Assembly (NCBI GenBank): GCA_041908585.1 | Contig: JAYRFB010000088.1 | Location: 1 to 12,647 of the forward strand | Length of the DNA: 12,647 nt | Direction: 5' to 3' | From: CAINDZ01 sp041908585 | GTDB taxonomy: Bacteria > Krumholzibacteriota > Krumholzibacteriia > LZORAL124-64-63 | Part shown: piece by piece, positions 6,370 to 12,385 of the stretch | Layout: every line of letters begins with the position of its first letter | How positions within the stretch are numbered: position 1 is the first letter of the stretch | Translations under genes and position numbers: made by a program | The notes under the pieces: model-generated | What the model saw: the letters and a program-made list of their open reading frames with translations, nothing else | Databases searched by the model: none | Told to the model about the DNA's origin: nothing

Positions 6370-7311
6370 ATGAGCGAAGCGACCGCCCCCAAGGCCATCA
6401 TCATCGGGTCCGGGCCCGCCGGACTGACGGCCGCCATCTACCTGAGCCGCGCCAACGTGCCGAACCTCCTGTTCGAGGGTCACCAGCCGGGCGGGCAGCT
6501 GACGATCACGACCGAGGTCGAGAATTTTCCCGGGTTCCCCGACGGCATCACCGGACCCGAGCTCATGGAGCGCCTGAAGGCCCAGGCCCAGCGCTTCGGC
6601 ACCGTGATCCGCGGCGAGAGCGTCACGGCGGTGGACCTCTCGGCAGGTCCCTACCAGGTGCAGACCGACTCCGGCAGCTACCGCGCGCCGGTGGTGATCA
6701 TCGCCTCGGGCAGCACGGCGCGCTGGCTGCACCTCAAGGACGAGGAGAGCTTCCACGGCAAGGGCCTGAGCGCCTGCGCGACCTGTGACGGCTTCTTCTT
6801 CCGCGGGCAGGACGTGGCGGTCGTCGGCGGCGGCGACACCGCGCTGGAGGAAGCGACCTACCTCACGAATTTCGCGACGAAGGTCACGCTCATCCACCGC
6901 CGCTCCGAGCTGCGCGGCTCGAAGATCATGCAGGACCGGGCGCTGCGGAACCCGAAGATCGAGGTCGCCTGGAACAGCGTGCCGAAGCAGTACCTGGCCG
7001 ACGGCAACGGCAACCTGCGCGGGCTGATGCTGGCCGACACGACCGGCGGCCCGGACCGTGAGCTTCCGGTCACCGGCTGCTTCATCGCGATCGGGCACAC
7101 GCCCAACACGGCATTCCTGGCCGGCCAGCTGCCGACCGACGAGTCCGGCTACCTGGTCACCGTGCCGGGCACCACGAGCGTCGGCAAGCCGGGCGTCTAC
7201 GCCTGCGGCGACGTGCAGGACCATGTCTACCGGCAGGCGATCACCTCGGCGGGCACCGGTTGCATGGCCGCGATCGAGGCCGAGCGCTGGCTGGCGGCGC
7301 AGGGCCATTGA
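6370..7311 (+). CDS. trxB: Thioredoxin reductase (NADPH)
   Basis: This cytoplasmic FAD enzyme passes electrons from NADPH to thioredoxin. The 313-residue product has the low-molecular-weight TrxB layout: FAD loop GSGPAG (13-18), the redox pair CATC (136-139) in SACATCDGFFF, NADPH loop GGGDTALEEA (153-162), the NADPH 2'-phosphate motif HRRSELRGSK (176-185) and the C-terminal FAD motif YACGDVQD (277-284). The frame opens 19 codons earlier, but ATG at 6370 follows AGGAAG (6354-6359) and starts the Rossmann fold as usual. It is transcribed alone, divergent from rplU, and ends in a hairpin terminator. HRR supports NADPH over NADH. Confidence 0.96.
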   Translation: MSEATAPKAIIIGSGPAGLTAAIYLSRANVPNLLFEGHQPGGQLTITTEVENFPGFPDGITGPELMERLKAQAQRFGTVIRGESVTAVDLSAGPYQVQTDSGSYRAPVVIIASGSTARWLHLKDEESFHGKGLSACATCDGFFFRGQDVAVVGGGDTALEEATYLTNFATKVTLIHRRSELRGSKIMQDRALRNPKIEVAWNSVPKQYLADGNGNLRGLMLADTTGGPDRELPVTGCFIAIGHTPNTAFLAGQLPTDESGYLVTVPGTTSVGKPGVYACGDVQDHVYRQAITSAGTGCMAAIEAERWLAAQGH

Positions 7312-7326
7312 CCGGCACCGGGATCG

Positions 7327-7371
7327 GCCCCCTGCGAATTCCGGCTGCCGGACGCAGGGGGCGGTTGATTT
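7327..7371 (+). terminator. Rho-independent-like terminator after trxB
   Basis: A perfect 10-bp outer stem GCCCCCTGCG (7327-7336) with CGCAGGGGGC (7353-7362) encloses a further 5-bp stem TCCGG/CCGGA with a 3-nt loop. It starts 15 nt after the trxB stop. The downstream tail GGTTGATTTCG is only modestly T-rich. The tail also holds the -35 of the next gene's promoter. Confidence 0.75.
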
Positions 7372-7393
7372 CGTCTGGGCGCCATGGTATCAT
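7365..7393 (+). promoter_or_regulatory. Sigma-70-type promoter of the secreted orphan gene
   Basis: TTGATT (7365-7370) and TATCAT (7388-7393) are separated by exactly 17 nt; the -10 matches consensus at five of six positions. Transcription would begin near 7400, leaving a leader of about 150 nt before the TTG start at 7552. The leader contains an 8-bp stem with a GGGG loop (7495-7514) upstream of the ribosome site. Confidence 0.65.
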
Positions 7394-7494
7394 CATTTGA
7401 CAAATGTCGTTAGGGCCGTTGATTCATGATGATTCTCAGGTTCGTCGAGCGGGGACCCGTGGCGCGTGAACACGTCGCGCGCGAGCAGGTCAGC

Positions 7495-7514
7495 CGGCCG
7501 GTGGGGACCGGCCG
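7495..7514 (+). repeat. Leader hairpin with GGGG loop
   Basis: CGGCCGGT (7495-7502) and ACCGGCCG (7507-7514) form a perfect 8-bp stem around GGGG in the 5' leader, 23 nt before the ribosome site of the secreted protein. It may stabilise the mRNA or affect translation. No riboswitch class is recognised. Confidence 0.45.
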
Positions 7515-7537
7515 CGTCGGGGCAGGAGGCCCACCTC

Positions 7538-7543
7538 GGGAGG
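7538..7543 (+). promoter_or_regulatory. Ribosome binding site deciding the TTG start
   Basis: GGGAGG lies 8 nt before the TTG at 7552, an ideal spacing. The in-frame ATG-ATG at 7426 lacks a comparable site and would put about 42 residues ahead of an otherwise perfect signal peptide, so the TTG start is preferred. Confidence 0.75.
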
Positions 7544-7551
7544 CTTTCGCA

Positions 7552-8259
7552 TTGGCGTACAAAGCGTTGATCGTCGCGGTCCTGCTCGCGGCCGCGGGGC
7601 CCGCGTCCGCCCTCGTCGACCTGCAGGGCACCTGTGACCAGGCCACCGGCACTTTCACGTTCACGGTCGTCGTCATCAACGACCTGGTCGATGGTGACAC
7701 CACGGGCTATGCGATCGTCCTGGAGCAGACGCTGGCCGGCTCCTGCGACAAGCCGTCGCTGGCCGCCCTGCCGCCGCTGGCGCTGCCGGCCTGGCAGCAG
7801 GAAGCGGTCTACGAGGTGAGCACCGGCTCGCCGTGGCCCGAGCGCACGTGGCTCTACCGCGCGGCGCTGCGGCACCCGGACGGCGAGCTCGAGCTGCTGG
7901 GCCCCTTCGGCGACGTCACCCCGATCGTCTCGCTGGCCTGGGGCCGCTCGCCTGCCGTGCGCGGCGTCCTCGAGGCCGACGCCACCGGCTCACGCTTCCA
8001 CATCGTGCCCTGCGAGCAGGACTGCGGCCAGTGGCTGTGCTACCAGGACCTGGACCTCACCCGCATCCACCCGTCGCTGTACGAGCCGCACATCCGCAGC
8101 GGCGAGGCCGTCGACATCTACGGGGACCTGCTGGCCAACGTGCCCGAGGGCGGTGCCTGCCTCTACGCGACGTCGGTGGAGCCGGCGCGCGGCGATCCCT
8201 GTGCCGCCGTCCCGGTGGAAGCCATGAGCTGGGGAGCTGTCAAGTCCACCTATCGCTAG
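7552..8259 (+). CDS. Unrecognised secreted cysteine-rich protein
   Basis: I do not recognise this family. From the TTG start the product is 235 residues. It begins with a clear signal peptide: Lys4, a hydrophobic run ALIVAVLLAAAG, and a signal peptidase I site after ASA (residue 20). There is no lipobox and no later membrane segment, so a periplasmic or secreted soluble protein is likely. Residues 21-125 look beta-rich (TFTFTVVVI, YAIVLEQTL, TWLYRAALRH). A second part at about 134-212 (VRGVLEAD, FHIVP, VDIYGDLL, CLYATSVE) could be a small beta-barrel of OB type, which is inference. Seven cysteines (28, 65, 154, 158, 163, 203, 217) include a C-x3-C-x4-C cluster, suggesting disulfides. It has its own promoter and meets folE tail to tail. 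Confidence 0.8.
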   Translation: MAYKALIVAVLLAAAGPASALVDLQGTCDQATGTFTFTVVVINDLVDGDTTGYAIVLEQTLAGSCDKPSLAALPPLALPAWQQEAVYEVSTGSPWPERTWLYRAALRHPDGELELLGPFGDVTPIVSLAWGRSPAVRGVLEADATGSRFHIVPCEQDCGQWLCYQDLDLTRIHPSLYEPHIRSGEAVDIYGDLLANVPEGGACLYATSVEPARGDPCAAVPVEAMSWGAVKSTYR

Positions 8260-8810
8260 GTGCCGGAGCGCTCCCGGAGCAACTGCAGGAACTCGGCGCG
8301 CGTCTTGGGGCTCTTCTTGAAGCAGCCGAGCATCTCGCTGGTCACGGCGTAGGAATTCTGCTTCTGCACGCCGCGCGTCATCATGCACAGGTGCTGCGCG
8401 CGCAGCACGACCGCCACGCCCAGCGGCTCGAGGTTCTCCATCAGGCACTGCGCGATCTGCGCCGTCATCCGCTCCTGCACCTGCAGTCGCCGGGCGTAGG
8501 CCTCCACCACGCGCGCCATCTTCGAGAGACCGACGATGCGGTCCTTGGGGATGTACGCGACGTACGCCTTGCCGAAGAACGGCAGCAGGTGGTGTTCGCA
8601 GGTGCTGTAGAAGTCGATGCCGCCGACGACGACCATCTCCTTGCTCTCGGTCTCGAAAAGCGCCGAGCGCACCATCGCGCCGGGGTCCTGCGCGTAGCCC
8701 GCGGTCATCTCGGTCCAGGCGCGCGCGACGCGCGCGGGCGTCCGCTGCAGTCCCTCGCGCTCGGGGTCCTCGCCCAGGTTCACCAGGAGCTGGCGGATGA
8801 TCTCTTCCAT
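8256..8810 (-). CDS. folE: GTP cyclohydrolase I
   Basis: FolE converts GTP to 7,8-dihydroneopterin triphosphate, the first step of folate (tetrahydropterin) synthesis. The 184-residue protein shows TPARVARAWTEM (24-35), the zinc motif STCEHHLLPFFG (69-80; Cys71 and His74), GLSKMARVVEAYARRLQVQERMT (94-116 in part) and RAQHLCMMTRGVQKQNS (137-153; third zinc ligand Cys142). Length matches the bacterial type IA enzyme. The frame is open as far as 9170, but homology begins at ATG 8810. AAAGGA lies about 12 nt upstream, a rather long spacing. Its TAG stop shares the CTAG palindrome with the convergent secreted-protein gene. Confidence 0.95.
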   Translation of the reverse strand: MEEIIRQLLVNLGEDPEREGLQRTPARVARAWTEMTAGYAQDPGAMVRSALFETESKEMVVVGGIDFYSTCEHHLLPFFGKAYVAYIPKDRIVGLSKMARVVEAYARRLQVQERMTAQIAQCLMENLEPLGVAVVLRAQHLCMMTRGVQKQNSYAVTSEMLGCFKKSPKTRAEFLQLLRERSGT

Positions 8811-8829
8811 GCGGATGTCCCGTCCTTTC

Positions 8830-8852
8830 GCGCGCTGCCTTGCAGGGCGCGC
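8830..8852 (-). repeat. GC-rich hairpin in the folE leader
   Basis: GCGCGCTGC (8830-8838) pairs with GCAG (8842-8845) and CGCGC (8848-8852), giving nine base pairs with a 2-nt GG bulge and a 3-nt loop. It ends immediately before the AAAGGA ribosome site of folE, so it could influence translation. No known pterin or folate riboswitch is recognised. Confidence 0.4.
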
Positions 8853-8916
8853 GGATTTCCCGACCGGCGGCGTTCGCCCCGGCCGGCCGTCGACCGCCAA
8901 ACAGGCCTGCCGGCGC

Positions 8917-8945
8917 AAGATCGGGCGGTCGCGACGGGCCGTCAA
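8917..8945 (-). promoter_or_regulatory. Possible folE promoter
   Basis: On the minus strand TTGACG (8940-8945) is followed after 17 nt by GATCTT (8917-8922). The -35 equals that of the rplU promoter; the -10 matches consensus at only three positions. It would give a leader of about 100 nt. Confidence 0.35.
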
Positions 8946-9171
8946 GGCTTCGGCACGCCGGGCACGATCGATGCAGGTCCCGCGTGGCGAACGCACCTTC
9001 GGGTGGCACAGTGCAAGGGGCCGTCGAACGCATCCGCAGGCCCGTCGGACGTTCCCCCCGTCCGGCGGGCGGAGTTCCGGCGGCCCCTTGACATTCTCCC
9101 CCAGCGCCTTCCGCCTCTGCCCAGGGGCACACCTGCTCTCCGCAATGCCGCAGCCATCGCCGCAAGTCATT

Positions 9172-9190
9172 GATAACGCTAATCATTGTC
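9172..9190. promoter_or_regulatory. Fur-box-like operator
   Basis: GATAACGCTAATCATTGTC matches the classical 19-bp Fur box GATAATGATAATCATTATC at 16 of 19 positions. All three hexamer units match at five of six. It stands in a short AT-rich island within GC-rich DNA, which makes chance less likely. It lies 13 bp before the -35 of the predicted nfnA promoter and 177 bp before the nfnA start; folE starts about 360 bp away on the other side. PerR or other Fur-family members could also bind here. Confidence 0.6.
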
Positions 9191-9202
9191 ACAGTTTTGC
9201 GC

Positions 9203-9230
9203 TTGCACCGCCTGCGCCAGGCGGTAACTT
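9203..9230 (+). promoter_or_regulatory. Weak nfnAB promoter with inverted repeat in spacer
   Basis: TTGCAC (9203-9208) and TAACTT (9225-9230) are 16 nt apart, the same spacing and nearly the same -10 as the trxB promoter. Each hexamer matches consensus at only about three positions. The spacer is filled by a perfect 7-bp inverted repeat CCGCCTG-CGC-CAGGCGG (9208-9224), which could be an operator. Predicted leader is about 110 nt. Confidence 0.35.
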
Positions 9231-9336
9231 TGCCGCCATGTCCGCCGGCGCCACGGCTGCTTGCCGCGGCCCCCGCCCTAATGCCCATCGTCACGCAGCG
9301 CTTTTGGCAAGGCGCAGTCGACCCGGTGCTTTTCGC

Positions 9337-9342
9337 AAGGAG
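9337..9342 (+). promoter_or_regulatory. Ribosome binding site deciding the nfnA GTG start
   Basis: AAGGAG is six nt before GTG 9349. This fixes the start where homology to the family begins and argues against the upstream ATG at 9238. Confidence 0.75.
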
Positions 9343-9348
9343 CTTGCC

Positions 9349-10209
9349 GTGGGGAACAAGATCGTGCGCGTCCAGGAACTGGCGCCCCGCACCCGGCTGT
9401 TCGAGATCGAGGCCCCGCACATCGCCCAGCGCGGCAAGGCGGGGCAGTTCGTCATCCTGCGCGTGAACGACGAGGGTGAACGCATCCCCCTGACGCTGGC
9501 CAGCCGGGACCCCGCCCGGGGGACCATCACGCTCGTGTTCCAGGAAGTCGGCAAGACGACCGAGATGCTCGGCCGCCTGCAGGTCGGGCAGGAGATCCAC
9601 GACCTGGCCGGCCCGCTGGGCAAGGCCACCCACATCCCGAGCGGCAAGACGGTCGTCTGCGTCGGCGGCGGCATCGGCAATGCCGTCGTCTGGCCGCAGG
9701 TGCAGGCGCTCAAGGAGGCGGGCAACCGCTGCATCGCCATCCTCGGCGCGCGCAACAAGGAGCTGCTGATCCTCGAGGACGAGATCCGCGCCCTGGCCGA
9801 CGAGGTCATCATCACGACCGACGACGGCAGCTACGGGCGCAAGGGGATGGTCACGCACGCGCTGACCGACCTGATCGAGGGCGGCGTGAAGGTGGACGAG
9901 GTCATCACCATCGGCCCCGTGGTGATGATGAAGTTCGTCTGCCGCGCCACGCAGCCGCACGGCATCCCGACGCAGGCCTCGCTGAACCCGATCATGGTCG
10001 ACGGCACCGGCATGTGCGGCGCCTGCCGCGTGACCGTCGGCGGCCAGACGCGGTTCGCCTGCGTCGAGGGCCCCGAGTTCGACGGCCACCAGGTCGACTT
10101 CGACGAGCTGATCACCCGCCTGGCCTACTACCAGCCCGAGGAGCGCGCCTCGCTGGACAGCTACCACCGTTGCCGCCTGGAAGCCGCGGCCGACCAGCTC
10201 CGCAACTAG
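9349..10209 (+). CDS. nfnA: Ferredoxin-NADP reductase subunit alpha (NfnA/SudB type)
   Basis: This is the small FAD/[2Fe-2S] subunit of a two-part ferredoxin:NAD(P) oxidoreductase. The 286-residue protein resembles dihydroorotate dehydrogenase electron-transfer subunits. It has an FAD barrel with RIPLT (45-49), an NAD(H)-binding fold starting GGGIGNA (106-112), and a C-terminal cluster motif in DGTGMCGACRV. Three cysteines (223, 226, 238) and Asp218 stand where the structurally known Thermotoga NfnA binds its [2Fe-2S] cluster with three Cys and one Asp. The start is GTG at 9349 with AAGGAG six nt upstream; the in-frame ATG at 9238 adds 37 residues without family character. nfnB follows after 14 nt. 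Confidence 0.9.
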   Translation: MGNKIVRVQELAPRTRLFEIEAPHIAQRGKAGQFVILRVNDEGERIPLTLASRDPARGTITLVFQEVGKTTEMLGRLQVGQEIHDLAGPLGKATHIPSGKTVVCVGGGIGNAVVWPQVQALKEAGNRCIAILGARNKELLILEDEIRALADEVIITTDDGSYGRKGMVTHALTDLIEGGVKVDEVITIGPVVMMKFVCRATQPHGIPTQASLNPIMVDGTGMCGACRVTVGGQTRFACVEGPEFDGHQVDFDELITRLAYYQPEERASLDSYHRCRLEAAADQLRN

Positions 10210-10223
10210 GAGGAAGGACCGTC

Positions 10224-11714
10224 ATGAGCGACGAGAGCCCGAAGCCCAAGAAGGTCCTCAACAAGTCGAAGGTGAAGACGCCCATGCGCGAGCAGGAGGC
10301 TGCCGCGCGCATCTTCAACTTCGAGGAAGTGCCCCTCGGCTACAACGAGCAGGAAGCCACGCAGGAGGCCCTGCGGTGCATCGACTGCAAGGACAAGCCG
10401 TGCGTGTCGGGATGCCCCGTGGGCATCGACATCCCGGCGTTCCTGCAGCTGGTCGGGCAGAAGGACTTCGAGGGCGCGCTGCGCAAGATCAAGGAGAAGA
10501 ACTTCCTGCCGGCGATCTGCGGCCGCGTCTGCCCGCAGGAGGACCAGTGCGAGATGGTCTGCACGCTGAACCGCCCGGACAAGGGGCGCGAGGCGGGCGG
10601 CATCGGCCGCGTGGAGCGCTTCCTGGGCGACTACGCGATGGAGCACAACCTGAAGATCACGCCGGCGGTGGCCCCTCCCACCGGCAAGTCGGTGGCGATC
10701 ATCGGCTCGGGCCCGGCCGGGCTGACCGCGGCCAGCGACATGGTGCAGAAGGGCCACAAGGTCACGGTCTTCGAGGCGCTCCACAAGCCGGGCGGCGTGC
10801 TGTTCTACGGCATCCCCCAGTTCCGGCTGCCGAAGGAGATCCTCGTGCGCGAGGTCGACGGCCTGAAGGACATGGGCGTCGAGTTCATCATGAACTACCC
10901 GGTGGGCAAGGCCGAGTCGCTGGACAGCATCCGCCAGCGCTTCGACGTCGTGTTCATCGCGACGGGCGCCGGGCTGCCGTGGTTCCTGGGCATCCCCGGC
11001 GAGAACCTCAACGGCGTCTACAGCGCCAACGAGTTCCTGACGCGCGTCAACCTCATGGGCGGGTACAAGTTTCCCGACGCCGCGGACACGCCGGTCAAGA
11101 AGATCAAGCGCATCGCGGTGATCGGCGCCGGCAACACGGCGATGGACTCGGCGCGCACGGCCAAGCGGCTGCGGCCGGAGGTCGTGTACCTGGTCTACCG
11201 TCGCTCGCGCCTGGAGATGCCGGCGCGCGTCGAGGAGATCCACCACGCCGAGCAGGAGGGCGTCGAGTTCAACCTGTTGCACTCGCCGCTGGAGATCGTC
11301 AACGACGGCAAGGGCGCCGTGGGCGCGATCCGCTGCCAGGAGATGGAACTCGGCGAGCCGGACGCCAGCGGGCGCCGCAAGCCCGTGCCCATCGAGGGCA
11401 AGGTGCGCGAGTTCGCCGTGGACACCGTGGTGATCGCCATCGGCCAGGGGCCCAACCCCCTGCTGACGGCCGACTGCCCCGAGCTGGAGCGCGACGCGAA
11501 GAAGGGCACCATCAAGATCAACGAGGTCATGCAGACGAGCTTCCCCAACGTGTTCGCCGGGGGCGACATCGTCACCGGCGGCGCCACCGTGATCCTGGCG
11601 ATGGGCCAGGGGCGCGTGGCCGCCGACGCGATGCACCGCTACCTGATGACCGGCAACCCGCGCGACCCGTTCGCGACGGTCGGCGACAGCGGGGTGTGCC
11701 CGAACCTGATGTAG
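10224..11714 (+). CDS. nfnB: NADPH-dependent FAD/iron-sulfur oxidoreductase (NfnB/SudA type)
   Basis: This is the large subunit partner of NfnA. Nfn complexes couple NADH and reduced ferredoxin to NADPH by flavin-based electron bifurcation; related SudAB was described as sulfide dehydrogenase. The 496-residue protein has a first [4Fe-4S] motif C52-x2-C55-x4-C60-x3-C64, a second at Cys99, Cys103, Cys109, Cys113 with Glu106 in CPQEDQC, an FAD loop GSGPAG (161-166), and an NADPH loop GAGNTAMD (301-308). It ends with FAGGDIVTGGATVILAMGQG, typical of the GltD-like family. AGGAGG overlaps the nfnA stop and serves this ATG. It is often labelled glutamate synthase small subunit, but no glutamate synthase large subunit is nearby. 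Confidence 0.92.
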   Translation: MSDESPKPKKVLNKSKVKTPMREQEAAARIFNFEEVPLGYNEQEATQEALRCIDCKDKPCVSGCPVGIDIPAFLQLVGQKDFEGALRKIKEKNFLPAICGRVCPQEDQCEMVCTLNRPDKGREAGGIGRVERFLGDYAMEHNLKITPAVAPPTGKSVAIIGSGPAGLTAASDMVQKGHKVTVFEALHKPGGVLFYGIPQFRLPKEILVREVDGLKDMGVEFIMNYPVGKAESLDSIRQRFDVVFIATGAGLPWFLGIPGENLNGVYSANEFLTRVNLMGGYKFPDAADTPVKKIKRIAVIGAGNTAMDSARTAKRLRPEVVYLVYRRSRLEMPARVEEIHHAEQEGVEFNLLHSPLEIVNDGKGAVGAIRCQEMELGEPDASGRRKPVPIEGKVREFAVDTVVIAIGQGPNPLLTADCPELERDAKKGTIKINEVMQTSFPNVFAGGDIVTGGATVILAMGQGRVAADAMHRYLMTGNPRDPFATVGDSGVCPNLM

Positions 11715-11743
11715 GCGGCGCCTGCATCGACCGCCCGCACGGA

Positions 11744-11774
11744 CCGCCCGCGCTCCCCCGGGAGTCGCGGGCGG
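11744..11774. terminator. Hairpin between convergent nfnB and purN
   Basis: CCGCCCGCG (11744-11752) and CGCGGGCGG (11766-11774) form a 9-bp stem, with a further CTCC/GGAG pairing inside. It sits in the 77-nt gap between tail-to-tail genes, so it could stop transcription from both sides. No T-run follows on either strand, so it is not a textbook intrinsic terminator. Confidence 0.55.
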
Positions 11775-11791
11775 CGTCGTCCGGGCCCGGC

Positions 11792-12385
11792 TCAGCTTCC
11801 CGCCAGCCGGCCGGCCAGGCTCGCGAGCACCTCGGGATACAGCTCGCACTCGGCGGCGAAGACCCGCGCGGAGAGGCTGCCGACATCGTCGCTCGCGAGC
11901 ACCGGCACGCGGCGCTGGCCCAGGATGCGGCCGGTGTCGTACTGCGCGTCGACCAGGTGCACGGTGCAGCCGCTTTCGGCGTCGCCGGCGGCCAGCACCG
12001 CCTCGTGGACCTTGTCGCCGTAATAGCCCTGGCCTCCGTACTTCGGCAGCAGCGCCGGGTGGATGTTCACCACGGGGCCCTCGAAGCCGGCGGGCGGCAG
12101 GTACAGGCACAGGTAGCCGGCCAGCGCGATGATCTGCGGGTCGTGCGGCGCCAGGAAGGCGTTGATCGCCGCGCTGTGGGCCGCGGCATCGGCAAAGTCG
12201 CGGCGGCGGAAGACGCCGACCGGCAGCCCGGCCTCGCGCGCGACGTCGACACCGCGCACGTCGCCCCGGCTCGAGACGACGGCCACCACCTGCAGCGGCA
12301 GCGTGCCGGCCTCAATGCGCTCGAGGAAGTTGGCGAGCGTGCGCCCGCTGCCGGACAGCAGCACGGCCGCGCGCGCGGCCGTCAC
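11792..12385 (-). CDS. purN: Phosphoribosylglycinamide formyltransferase
   Basis: PurN transfers a formyl group from 10-formyltetrahydrofolate to GAR in purine synthesis. The 197-residue protein has the phosphate-binding SGSG (11-14), IIALAGYLCLYL (85-96), the catalytic NIHPALLP (107-114; Asn107 and His109), a KYGGQGYYGDKVHEAVLAAG stretch, TVHLVDAQYDTGRIL with catalytic Asp150, and VPVLASDD. Length is normal for the family. The start is GTG at 12385, overlapping the upstream Nudix stop as GTGA (4 nt), so the two are probably cotranscribed and coupled. The folate-dependent reaction links loosely to folE, but that gene is in another unit. Confidence 0.93.
   Translation of the reverse strand: MTAARAAVLLSGSGRTLANFLERIEAGTLPLQVVAVVSSRGDVRGVDVAREAGLPVGVFRRRDFADAAAHSAAINAFLAPHDPQIIALAGYLCLYLPPAGFEGPVVNIHPALLPKYGGQGYYGDKVHEAVLAAGDAESGCTVHLVDAQYDTGRILGQRRVPVLASDDVGSLSARVFAAECELYPEVLASLAGRLAGS

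Larger units (their letters stand above)
8811..9348. other. Divergent control region between folE and nfnA
   Basis: This 538-nt stretch has no supported gene; the frames crossing it are extensions of folE and nfnA or shadows without recognisable sequence. It contains the possible folE promoter and leader hairpin, a 6-bp stem CGGACG/CGTCCG with a 7-nt loop (9046-9064), an AT-rich island at about 9165-9200 with a Fur-like box, and a weak rightward promoter with a perfect inverted repeat in its spacer (9203-9230). The length leaves room for a small RNA, for which I see no direct proof. Confidence 0.55.

Noticed and set aside
7397..7402. TTGACA before the secreted orphan as its -35
   Set aside because: No acceptable -10 follows at 16-18 nt, whereas TTGATT-N17-TATCAT just upstream fits well.
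9088..9093. TTGACA in the folE-nfnA gap as a promoter
   Set aside because: The region 15-19 nt downstream is GC-rich with no -10-like hexamer.
8811..9170. N-terminal extension of folE to 9170
   Set aside because: The frame is open but the extra 120 residues have no family character, while homology begins exactly at ATG 8810.
9170..9186. FNR/CRP-type site TTGAT...ATCAT in the AT-rich island
   Set aside because: The half-sites are 7 nt apart, but FNR sites need 4 nt; the Fur-type match is far better.
9238..9348. In-frame upstream ATG start for nfnA
   Set aside because: The GTG at 9349 has a perfectly placed AAGGAG and gives the family-typical N-terminus; the extra residues are Arg/Ala-rich and unlike the family.
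10224..11714. Glutamate synthase small subunit (GltD)
   Set aside because: The family overlaps GltD, but the upstream partner is an NfnA/SudB-type subunit and no large glutamate synthase subunit is present.
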